Virus record (IMG/VR): IMGVR_UViG_3300030012_001209
Location: 1 to 34,358 of that record
Strand: one strand, 5' to 3'
Origin: a virus
Length of the DNA stretch: 34,358 bases
This document shows positions 1 through 6,297 of this stretch, one piece after another. Within the stretch, counting starts at the first letter, position 1. Every line of letters starts with the position of its first letter. A program made the translations under genes and the position numbers. The notes under the pieces were generated by a model that was not told the DNA's origin, searched no databases, and saw only the letters and a list, made by a program, of their open reading frames with translations.

Positions 1-1259
1 CACATATTAGAAATGTGATGTATATAATTACCCATGTGTGCATGACTACTGCATTGGTAATATAAGAGATTGGGTGTGTATTCATCTACTTGTATTTGTG
101 TGTATGCTCCACTTGTACCTGGTGTGCCATTAGTTGTTACGTTAGTTGTATAAGCTGTCGTTTTGTCTGCTTTTAAATAAAATCTTAGTGGGTGTCCATC
201 GTTACTAGCATCTGATTGGTCAAATCTATAATAGTAAGTTTTGCCTGTATCTGCACCATCAAAGTTTAGAACTGCACCCTCAACGCCATCTATTGTGTAT
301 GCGTTGCTTGAACCTACTCCTGTGTATGGGTGTGCTGATGTTTTAGTAATTACTTTGACTTCAAACGATATAGGCGAAGATGAGCTTCCCCAATCTGACT
401 TGTAATCTTTACCTCTTGTTCTTTCAACAGTTCCAGCTTGTCCTGATGTATTCTGTGTGCCTGTTGCATTGACACCAGGTAAATCAATGTTTGCTGTGCC
501 ATCGAAAGATACACCACCAATGTTTCGTGCAGTCTGCAAAGCTGTTGCTGTTGCTGCGTTTCCTGTGGTAGAGCCTGATGTGCCACTTACATTTCCTGTT
601 ACATTGCCTGTAATATTTCCTGAAAATGTACCTGACAATACGTCTGTGCTTGAATTGAAAGTTAGACCTGATGCTGTCTTTGGTCCTAAGTCCCCAGTCG
701 CTGCTGTTGCAAAAAGTGGAAAACAGGTGGTATCTGACGACTCATCTGCCACTGTAATAGTGGTCGGTACATAACTTGAAGAAGCCTTGCCATCCAACTG
801 CGTCTGTATGTTTGAGGAAACATTATTTAAATGACCAAACTCTGTATTTGATACAGTGCCATCGTGTATCTTTGTCGCATCTATTGCTGCACTCGTATTG
901 ACATCTGCATTGACTATAACGCCTGTGCCGATAGCCGATGTGCCTGTAACATTACCTGAGCCATCAAAACTTGCTGATGTCCATGTAACATCGCCAGTCA
1001 TGCCAATAGTTCTGCCTGTTGCTAGAGCCGTTGCAGTGCTTGCATTTCCAGTAACATTTCCTGTTAGATTTCCTGAAAATCCACCTGTCGCTGTAATCGC
1101 ACCTGATGCAGTAATGCTTGTTGCAGTTAGCTCAGGCATGTTAGCTGCTATATTAGCTAGTGTAACTTTTAAGTTTGAACTAGATTGTACTATTGGAAAT
1201 ACTGCACTACTCGATGGTGTTGTTGTTTCTGTAAAATCTGTTATTTTTTTGGTTGCCAT
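1..1259 (-). CDS. Tail fibre-like protein with C-terminal cupredoxin-like motif (3' end cut by window edge)
   Basis: The frame is open from an ATG at 1259 to the window edge (419 codons). It begins one base after the stop of the upstream gene, so it belongs to the late operon. Residues about 20-270 carry shaft-like repeats rich in NVTGN, NLTGN and GNAxTATAL, typical of marine phage fibres and probably trimeric. The last 90 residues are a separate beta-rich domain: His356 in DGHPLRF, then 47 residues later YYQCSSHAHMGN, giving Cys403, His406 and Met409. C-x2-H-x2-M has the spacing of amicyanin, and the 47-residue His-to-Cys distance equals that of plastocyanin (His37, Cys84). Fibre identity is family-level recognition; copper binding is inference. 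The true C-terminus lies outside the window. Confidence 0.8.
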   Translation of the reverse strand, partial: MATKKITDFTETTTPSSSAVFPIVQSSSNLKVTLANIAANMPELTATSITASGAITATGGFSGNLTGNVTGNASTATALATGRTIGMTGDVTWTSASFDGSGNVTGTSAIGTGVIVNADVNTSAAIDATKIHDGTVSNTEFGHLNNVSSNIQTQLDGKASSSYVPTTITVADESSDTTCFPLFATAATGDLGPKTASGLTFNSSTDVLSGTFSGNITGNVTGNVSGTSGSTTGNAATATALQTARNIGGVSFDGTANIDLPGVNATGTQNTSGQAGTVERTRGKDYKSDWGSSSSPISFEVKVITKTSAHPYTGVGSSNAYTIDGVEGAVLNFDGADTGKTYYYRFDQSDASNDGHPLRFYLKADKTTAYTTNVTTNGTPGTSGAYTQIQVDEYTPNLLYYQCSSHAHMGNYIHHISNM

Positions 1260-1469
1260 TTATTGTACTGTCCAGGTTGTTGTAGATACTGCTGGTGCAT
1301 CTTGCCAGTTACCAGGTGCTATATCTGTTCTATCTTCTTGTTGTATCAATTCGTTATTTTCTGTTGCTATCAAAAATAAATTGTCTTCTGTTTCAACATA
1401 TCCTTGTGCAGTTTCAGGTATGTCAGTCCATGTAGTTGAGCTTGCACTGACAGGTGTCCAAGTAGTCAT
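1260..1469 (-). CDS. Small virion-associated protein, 69 aa, unknown
   Basis: The 69-residue product is rich in Trp, Thr and acidic residues. It starts MTTWTPVSASSTTW and ends STTTWTVQ, so a Thr-Trp motif recurs at both ends. Its ATG overlaps the stop of the adaptor gene by one base (TAATG), and its own stop directly abuts the fibre start, so all three genes are probably translationally coupled. The position between adaptor and fibre suggests a small tail or fibre-attachment component. No family is recognised, and the functional suggestion rests only on position. Confidence 0.7.
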   Translation of the reverse strand: MTTWTPVSASSTTWTDIPETAQGYVETEDNLFLIATENNELIQQEDRTDIAPGNWQDAPAVSTTTWTVQ

Positions 1470-2095
1470 TAATAAACTCCTGAATCAATCCTTGTTGTAG
1501 GTGCTACTCCTGAATGTCTATCTCTTTCGTTTGATGAAATAATATCTTGTTTGGCTCTGTCATAAAAACCTGCCCAAGTTTGTATTCTTTTATCGTTTTG
1601 TAAATAAGGTTCTGCTTCTACTAATGCTGCGTAAAGGTAAGCATCAGGATGAAATGTCAGCATATCATTAGTTGTATTAGAGTCTGATAATGCAGTAAAG
1701 TATTTAAAGTAGAGCATTTCTATTTCATATATTGAGTCAGGGATTGGTCTTAACTGAAAATTATTTCCTATAATAGAATATGCTTTAGGTTTGCCTGTAT
1801 TGCTGCCTGCTTTTACTCTATCCATTTGCTCAGGGGTTAAGTATTCTAAAGATGTTTTAGGGTCTGTGTTTAATTGAATATTTCTCATAGCTACATAATT
1901 ATCAGGCAGAGAATAATATTCAGTATTAGCAATAGTATTTGCTGTTACTCTAGTTTCCATCCTTCTTATTTTAAAATCCCTTCTATGTCTTGCTTCTGCA
2001 AGTGCTATAAATTCAGGAATCTTATCATCAAGGTCTGTTCTGTCTAGCCAGTTAGCTACTGCTGTTTTAAGTTCTGAGTATGTAGTGATTGCCAT
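1469..2095 (-). CDS. Head-tail adaptor (connector) protein, P22 gp4-like
   Basis: This 208-residue protein begins MAITTYSELKTAVANWLDRTDLDDKI, a helical N-terminus typical of podovirus adaptor proteins that form a ring under the portal. It continues with a conserved-looking FIALAEARHRRDFKIRRME segment, a YYSLPDNYVAMRN segment and a C-terminal FHPDAYLYAALVEAEPYLQ helix. Length and motif order fit the phage adaptor family near P22 gp4. It lies downstream of capsid genes in the late operon, as expected for a protein added after DNA packaging. Its start overlaps the end of the preceding gene by one base. Family assignment is by recognition. Confidence 0.75.
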   Translation of the reverse strand: MAITTYSELKTAVANWLDRTDLDDKIPEFIALAEARHRRDFKIRRMETRVTANTIANTEYYSLPDNYVAMRNIQLNTDPKTSLEYLTPEQMDRVKAGSNTGKPKAYSIIGNNFQLRPIPDSIYEIEMLYFKYFTALSDSNTTNDMLTFHPDAYLYAALVEAEPYLQNDKRIQTWAGFYDRAKQDIISSNERDRHSGVAPTTRIDSGVY

Positions 2096-2394
2096 TATAT
2101 TTTTCTGTTAGTTGTTTTTAAATATTTATATTCAGGACTGTTAATTAATTTTTTAACACCCTCTTTGTGATTAGGATTAAATAAATCAACCCCATATTTA
2201 CTTTTCCATTCGTAATACACAGTCATAGGAATCCTCGCAGATAACCTAAAATCATCTTTTATGTGATGGTCTTCTTGTTGTAATCGTTTGTTAGAGTCAA
2301 TAAGGGGTTGAATATCCTGCACATGCTCAATAGCCATTTCTTTAGTTGGTTCGTGCCAATGAAAGATTTGACCATCATCAAGTTTGCGTCTCAT
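2095..2394 (-). CDS. Conserved-looking small virion-region protein, 99 aa
   Basis: The product is basic and helical, 99 residues, starting MRRKLDDGQIFHWHEPTKEMA and ending with a segment like KEGVKKLINSPEYKYLKTTNRK. I recognise the style of this C-terminal segment from other marine phage proteins next to adaptor genes, but know no function. It overlaps its upstream neighbour by four bases (ATGA, 2391-2394) and abuts the adaptor downstream, so it is probably co-translated with virion genes. It could be an assembly factor or a minor head protein. Confidence 0.65.
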   Translation of the reverse strand: MRRKLDDGQIFHWHEPTKEMAIEHVQDIQPLIDSNKRLQQEDHHIKDDFRLSARIPMTVYYEWKSKYGVDLFNPNHKEGVKKLINSPEYKYLKTTNRKI

Positions 2395-2672
2395 TCGCTT
2401 AACTCGTCTATGTATAGATTTGCTGTGCCTGAAGCAACAATAGCTGCTACTTTCATACCACCATCAATTTTAAATATCTCATCATTGTTTGCTGCAAGAT
2501 AAGTTGAGCTGGTAGTAGCAGTAGGGTTTGCACCAAATGCAACGTGAACTCCATTAGTGTCAGCTATAACTCTGATATATTCTGTTGCAGCATTTGTTGC
2601 AGCAGTTTGTGCCGAGGTATCGCTTACAGTTCTTTTGATTGTATTGGTTACTCTTAGACCATAATTAGCCAT
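2391..2672 (-). CDS. Small beta-rich virion protein, possible head decoration
   Basis: The 93-residue product is rich in Thr, Ala and Asn, with alternating hydrophobic stretches (YIRVIADTNGVHVAFG, KVAAIVASGTANLYIDEL) suggesting an all-beta fold. It sits shortly downstream of the major capsid gene, with a similar small beta-rich protein upstream. In many phages this position encodes capsid decoration or stabilising proteins. That function is inferred from position and composition. The start has an AGGAGATAA-type ribosome site shortly upstream, and the end overlaps the next gene by four bases. Confidence 0.65.
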   Translation of the reverse strand: MANYGLRVTNTIKRTVSDTSAQTAATNAATEYIRVIADTNGVHVAFGANPTATTSSTYLAANNDEIFKIDGGMKVAAIVASGTANLYIDELSE

Positions 2673-2674
2673 AT

Positions 2675-3022
2675 TTATCTCCTGATTACAAATGTTACTA
2701 ATAATTTTTTAGTTCCTGTAGAACCACCATCTGTAATCATTTCGATAGTTCCGTCTTCTTCGACTCGATTAGCTGCCGTAGGCACTGCTGAATCAACTGT
2801 ACCTGCTGCTGAACCTGAGTGTGCAACTGTAATGCCACCACCTGTTACAGCAGTACCACCAATCTCAAAACTAATTGCAGCATTGCCACCACTTATAGCA
2901 CCCTGTAGTGCTGTTATGATTTTTATAATATTGCCACCATCAGGAACTGGTACAAATGTACTCGATGCAGTAGATATATCTTCTATCTCTGCTGTTATAA
3001 AATAATCGTTTAATGTTCTCAT
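2675..3022 (-). CDS. Small beta-rich virion protein, possible capsid decoration
   Basis: The 115-residue product starts MRTLNDYFITAEIEDIS and is rich in Gly, Ala and Thr, with predicted beta strands and loops (GGGITVAHSGSAAGT) and a basic end (LLVTFVIRR). It is the first gene after the terminator that follows the major capsid gene and is two bases from the next small virion gene. A decoration or capsid-stabilising role is likely from position but not shown by any motif I can name. A GGAGAAA ribosome site precedes the ATG. Confidence 0.65.
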   Translation of the reverse strand: MRTLNDYFITAEIEDISTASSTFVPVPDGGNIIKIITALQGAISGGNAAISFEIGGTAVTGGGITVAHSGSAAGTVDSAVPTAANRVEEDGTIEMITDGGSTGTKKLLVTFVIRR

Positions 3023-3093
3023 TAAATTTCTCCATGTTAATAACCCTCGTTCCGAAGCGATACCTTCTTCAAGGTCATTATTAATTTGGTATC

Positions 3094-3133
3094 AAAAAGT
3101 GGGGGAGGAAAACTTTGGATAAAACCTCCCCCC
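3094..3133 (-). terminator. Rho-independent terminator after the major capsid gene
   Basis: On the minus strand an eight-base GC stem (GGGGGAGG with CCTCCCCC) encloses an AT-rich loop that can extend the stem, and is followed by ACTTTTTG. It lies 20 bases beyond the capsid stop and before the next small virion gene. It would cap or attenuate the abundant capsid transcript while letting some read-through reach the adaptor and fibre genes. Confidence 0.8.
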
Positions 3134-3153
3134 ATAGTATAAGGACCTATGTT

Positions 3154-4095
3154 TTAAGATGTAGTCAAGTCTGCGATAGTCGCTGAACTTGCTTCGTTTT
3201 TAGCAACAAGTGTCCACTCAGTTAAGAGTAGTCTCTTTTCTGCATCTCCAGTCTTTGCTAATTCCATTGTTTGAAATGGTCTTAGATACCCAGTAGCAAA
3301 CATTTCTGTTTCAACTAATAAGGCACTTCTACCTGAAGAACGAAGGAATCTATCAGCAACCACTCTTACTTCTCCGAAGTCTGAAACATAAACATCAATA
3401 GTGGCAACTAGCCTTCTATCTTCTGCCATGTCCATACGAGTTTGATTACCAGTAAATCCTGATATTTTTTGTTTGTTGAATGAACCAACTAGCAATAGGT
3501 CAGGATTACCACCATTATCAAAACAGTTTTTAATTTCTGTTTTAAGTATGGTTTCGGTCAATGCTCTTTGTGTGCCATCTGTAACATCGCCTGATGAGTT
3601 TGAACCACCTGAGCCATAAGCATTATTGGTTACTGTCCAAGATTCAAAGCCCCTGGACTTTCTTGCAGCTCCACCATTACCTGAACCTGCTGTTGCATTG
3701 GTTTTACCAGTAAGGTCTAGCTCCATATCTCTTTTGAGTTCTTTACCAGCTTTAGCTATTTGATAAGCTAACTCTGAATTAACTCCAGCATGTACGACTG
3801 TTTCTTGTGTGCCTGAAACCATAACAGGTTTGTATGAAATCTGTGTATAGTTGAGAACACGAGTAGTAGCCGACATAGCTGCTGATGGAGAATCATCTCC
3901 TTCTATTTGTGCGTTTGAAGATGCTGCTGCTAGTGAGTCAGTTTGCCACTCATGTTTAGTGAAACTAGCAGTGCCAGTTCCTATGCTAGACATAAATGGT
4001 GTGTCTGTTGGAGAGATATCATAAATTACATTTTGTAAGTCTTCTCTATTTCCCACAGCATCATAAGTTTCAAAAGTATTACTTAATTGTGCCAT
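3154..4095 (-). CDS. Major capsid protein, SU10/DUF5309-like HK97 fold
   Basis: This 313-residue protein begins MAQLSNTFETYDAVGNREDL and shows hallmarks of the SU10-type major capsid family: DISPTDTPFMSSIG near residue 30, a Thr-Lys-His-Glu-Trp-Gln-Thr-Asp segment near residue 50, NYTQISYKPVMVSGTQE near residue 85, and a C-terminal LRPFQTMELAKTGDAEKRLLLTEWTL block. It forms the icosahedral shell around the scaffold. It lies directly downstream of the scaffold gene, and its length suits a small head. A ribosome site (AGGTAATCAAA) precedes the ATG and a strong terminator follows. Confidence 0.92.
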   Translation of the reverse strand: MAQLSNTFETYDAVGNREDLQNVIYDISPTDTPFMSSIGTGTASFTKHEWQTDSLAAASSNAQIEGDDSPSAAMSATTRVLNYTQISYKPVMVSGTQETVVHAGVNSELAYQIAKAGKELKRDMELDLTGKTNATAGSGNGGAARKSRGFESWTVTNNAYGSGGSNSSGDVTDGTQRALTETILKTEIKNCFDNGGNPDLLLVGSFNKQKISGFTGNQTRMDMAEDRRLVATIDVYVSDFGEVRVVADRFLRSSGRSALLVETEMFATGYLRPFQTMELAKTGDAEKRLLLTEWTLVAKNEASSATIADLTTS

Positions 4096-4122
4096 TTTGA
4101 TTACCTGTGTTAAAAGTTAGTA

Positions 4123-5166
4123 TTAAATTAAACCCTCAATCATTTTAGCTGCATCGCCTACTTTGCCTGAAGTTTTTAATTTAGCTCGTTGTTGCTTTAC
4201 TTTCTCTGTATCCTTTTCTGCTTTTGAAACACCAGCTCCTGGTTTAGTAACCTTTGGAACTGTTTTGACTTTCTTTTTAGCTATTTTAGCATTGAGTAAG
4301 TTTTCATATTTCATAGCATTATTTAACACTTCGATACTTCTTGCATCAATTAACATATTTATTTCCTGTTCTGTAAAACCCTTGGCTAAAGCAAAACTCT
4401 TTATATCTTGTTTGAGCTTTGGTCCTTTAGTTGGGTCTGTCCAATCAGGCAATCTTTCTGATAATAATTTAAGTTGTTCATCTCTGTGTTTTAACATATT
4501 GGCTTTATATTCTTTTTCCTGTTGCTCTTGTAATTTTTGCTTTTCTGCATTTATTTTATTCTTGCTGTCTTGCAAATCTCTAAGAGCATCTTTCTGTTGA
4601 ATATATGCCATAGGGTCATCTGCTTTAAGTTTATTCCAATCTACATCTTTGAATTGATTAATTTCAAAATCAGTAGAATCTCCTAATTGTTCTAAAGCAT
4701 GAGAGTATCGCTGTCTTTCTTGTTGAGTCGCTGAGAGTTCATCATCCATCTGTTTGCGTTGCTCTGCCAATACTTGACTTTTTCTAGTGTAATCAGCTTG
4801 TCTACTATAACCTGCCTGTAGTTCTTCGAGAGTAACCTCAACATCTTTACCATCAACTTTGACAGTATAACTTTGTGGTGTCTCTGTTTCTTCAGATTGA
4901 TTATCAGCATCCAAATCATCAACAGTTAATTCATCTGAATCTTCTGCTTGTGTTTCAACTGATTCGGCAACTTCTGTCGCCTGTTCAGAAGTATCTTCTA
5001 CTTCTGATTCTAATACTTGCTCTACAGGTTCTTCCGTTGCTGGAGCTTGTAATTGAGCTTGTATTGCTGCCTGTGCTGATGCTACATCAGTTACAGGAAT
5101 TCCTTTGTGTGTGCTTTCTTTTGTAGGAATATTATTTCCTGGAGTAGCTTTTTTTATTTTAGCCAT
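4123..5166 (-). CDS. Capsid scaffolding protein
   Basis: The 347-residue product is strongly acidic in the first third (Glu, Asp, Gln, Thr, Ala). It then carries YTVKVDGKDVEVTLEELQAGYS followed by RQADYTRKSQ, a short region common to scaffold proteins of marine podoviruses. A long coiled coil of Gln, Lys and Glu follows (about residues 130-230), ending in a basic C-terminus that would dock to the capsid shell. Its position directly upstream of the capsid gene fits. The start overlaps the preceding gene by eight bases. No protease motif was seen, so the scaffold probably exits or is retained rather than self-cleaving; that last point is inference. Confidence 0.85.
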   Translation of the reverse strand: MAKIKKATPGNNIPTKESTHKGIPVTDVASAQAAIQAQLQAPATEEPVEQVLESEVEDTSEQATEVAESVETQAEDSDELTVDDLDADNQSEETETPQSYTVKVDGKDVEVTLEELQAGYSRQADYTRKSQVLAEQRKQMDDELSATQQERQRYSHALEQLGDSTDFEINQFKDVDWNKLKADDPMAYIQQKDALRDLQDSKNKINAEKQKLQEQQEKEYKANMLKHRDEQLKLLSERLPDWTDPTKGPKLKQDIKSFALAKGFTEQEINMLIDARSIEVLNNAMKYENLLNAKIAKKKVKTVPKVTKPGAGVSKAEKDTEKVKQQRAKLKTSGKVGDAAKMIEGLI

Positions 5167-5422
5167 TTGATTTAACCTCCTGCTTTCTTTCTTCTTCTAA
5201 CAACTTACCATTTTCCATAGTATTAATTAGAACTTGTTTAAATTTTAAAGCTGCAATCTGTTGATGATATAAAGACTCTCTTAGGTCTTGTTCTTCAGCT
5301 TTAGTCGAAAGCCATTTTTGGTATGTCTCATTCAGTATTGAATTGAAAGCACCAATAACTAATGGGTTTTCTAAAATAAGTTTGGCATCTTGCCCATCTC
5401 TTATTTGTTCCTCTTTACTCAT
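5159..5422 (-). CDS. Small helical protein before scaffold, 87 aa
   Basis: The 87 residues are highly charged and helical (KLILENPLVIGAFNSILNETYQKWL, then LYHQQIAALKFKQVLINTMENGK). Proteins with a similar ENPL...AF...L..WL pattern often lie between the portal and scaffold genes in marine podoviruses, although their role is unknown to me. It overlaps the upstream HTH gene by eight bases and the scaffold by eight, implying tight co-expression. A role in capsid assembly or initiation is a positional inference. Confidence 0.75.
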   Translation of the reverse strand: MSKEEQIRDGQDAKLILENPLVIGAFNSILNETYQKWLSTKAEEQDLRESLYHQQIAALKFKQVLINTMENGKLLEEERKQEVKSNG

Positions 5423-5615
5423 TGTCTTCTCCTATCTGTTTGATTCTATCCACTAAACTTGTGGGTATAGTTCTTCTCCCAGTGAGATATCCCTTAATTT
5501 TATTAACAGGTATTCCTGTTTTAAGAAATAACTCATTGATTGAAACTCGGTGTTTCAACATTAGTTGTTGTAAATCGTGTTTTGTAATTTTATTTTTTTG
5601 CAAATGTCCGTACAT
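5415..5615 (-). CDS. Small HTH (XRE/Cro-like) protein inside the head operon
   Basis: The 66-residue product has one apparent helix-turn-helix of Cro/XRE type: a helix TKHDLQQLMLKHRVS, then INELFLKTGIPVNKIKGYL, then TGRRTIPTSLVDRIKQI. It would bind DNA, perhaps as a dimer. It lies between capsid-assembly genes, overlapping the upstream basic protein gene by 26 bases and the downstream gene by eight, which is an unusual place for a regulator. The ribosome site is weak (AGGA 13 bases upstream), so expression may depend on translational coupling. Late-gene autoregulation or control of early promoters is possible. Confidence 0.6.
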   Translation of the reverse strand: MYGHLQKNKITKHDLQQLMLKHRVSINELFLKTGIPVNKIKGYLTGRRTIPTSLVDRIKQIGEDNE

Positions 5616-5841
5616 TTTTTGGTTTAGGTCCTGTGTTACCTGCTGCTCTTTTTCTCGATACAGCAGACCTTATCTGAGATGGAGACATTTTTCTTGCTTT
5701 AGCTATTGGTACACATTTAGGATATTTTCTACCACTACCTTTAGCACGACCACAAGGTTGAAACTTGCCGTTCTTTTTTGGCGAGCCTATATCAACCCAT
5801 CTCTCTTTAACCCATTCTCTAAGCCCTTTTTTTCTTGCCAT
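5590..5841 (-). CDS. Small basic protein, DUF5872-like
   Basis: This 83-residue, very basic protein has the segments LREWVKERWVDIG, then CGRAKGSGRKYPKCVP and SPSQIRSAVSRKRAAG. I recognise the pattern from small DUF5872-type proteins seen in marine phages and giant viruses, sometimes fused to enzymes. Two Cys residues flank the Lys/Arg/Gly loop. The gene overlaps the preceding tiny basic gene by 23 bases in another frame. Nucleic-acid binding is a reasonable guess from charge; no function is established. It is one of four consecutive basic proteins after the portal. Confidence 0.75.
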   Translation of the reverse strand: MARKKGLREWVKERWVDIGSPKKNGKFQPCGRAKGSGRKYPKCVPIAKARKMSPSQIRSAVSRKRAAGNTGPKPKNVRTFAKK

Positions 5842-5962
5842 TTTTCTTTGGTTTTATTCTGCCTGAGCATACACCTGATGCGTACATGTTTGCATATGCA
5901 CTAGGATACACTTTAAATTTTCTTTTTGCTGCTGCCTTACCTTTTGCACATAGCTTTGCCAT
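5819..5962 (-). CDS. Tiny basic protein, 47 aa (KLCAKGKAAAKRKF family)
   Basis: Starting at ATG 5962 the product reads MAKLCAKGKAAAKRKFKVY, then PSAYANMYASGVCSG, and ends in a run of Lys and Arg. The pattern C-x-KGKAAAKRKF-VYPSAYAN-YAS-VC recurs in marine phages as I remember them, but I know no function for it. The two Cys could pair or bind metal. The start overlaps the upstream stop (GGATAATGG) and the end overlaps the next gene by 23 bases. Strong overlap, high charge and conserved pattern make it a real gene despite its size. Confidence 0.75.
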   Translation of the reverse strand: MAKLCAKGKAAAKRKFKVYPSAYANMYASGVCSGRIKPKKNGKKKRA

Positions 5963-6132
5963 TATCCCCTCGCTACCTTTTTTGATTTAGCAGATAAGTC
6001 TTTAAAATGAAAAACTCGTTTAGACGATGCAGTGTGCGTTTTGCCTGTATGAATTTGACCGTTGGGCATTTTATGCACAGCACCTTTAAACTCTCTGCCA
6101 TCTCTAAAATAATGTTTAGTGCCAGCTCCCAT
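5962..6132 (-). CDS. Tiny basic protein, 56 aa, unknown
   Basis: From ATG 6132, which overlaps the upstream stop as TAATG, 56 residues begin MGAGTKHYFRDGREFKGAVH, then KMPNGQIHTGKTHTASSKRV, and end FKDLSAKSKKVARG. It is basic and His-rich, and its own TAA overlaps the next ATG in the same TAATG manner. Such chained TAATG junctions imply re-initiation of the same ribosomes along this cassette. The YFRDG-EFKG-H-MPNG pattern looks like a short beta hairpin. Function unknown. Confidence 0.7.
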   Translation of the reverse strand: MGAGTKHYFRDGREFKGAVHKMPNGQIHTGKTHTASSKRVFHFKDLSAKSKKVARG

Positions 6133-6266
6133 TATGCCATCCTTTTCTTTTTCTTAGATGCTAGAATTTTTTTCTTCAAAGCAACTGGCAGGTTTTTTTG
6201 TTTACCTTTAAGTTTTTTAGATGGTCTGCCTTTCATAGACCCATATGTTCCTTTACCCATTGGCAT
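6132..6266 (-). CDS. Tiny Lys-rich protein, 44 aa, unknown
   Basis: From ATG 6266, with a good AGGAGAAAC ribosome site just upstream, the product starts MPMGKGTYGSMKGRPSKKLK and continues with a Lys-dominated tail ending in KKKKRMA. It opens the cassette of four tiny basic proteins that follows the portal gene. Extreme positive charge suggests binding to DNA, RNA or acidic proteins such as the scaffold's acidic N-terminus; this is inference. The GKGTYGSMKGRP start resembles short proteins in other marine phages, but I cannot name a family. Confidence 0.7.
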   Translation of the reverse strand: MPMGKGTYGSMKGRPSKKLKGKQKNLPVALKKKILASKKKKRMA

Positions 6267-6297
6267 GATGTTTCTCCTGTTAAAGTTAAATAATTCT

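Noticed and set aside
457-1500. Long plus-strand frames opposite the left fibre and small virion genes
   Set aside because: They are shadows of the repetitive, Ala/Thr/Gly-rich minus-strand fibre gene, rich in Val/Pro/Ser, with no ribosome site and the wrong direction.
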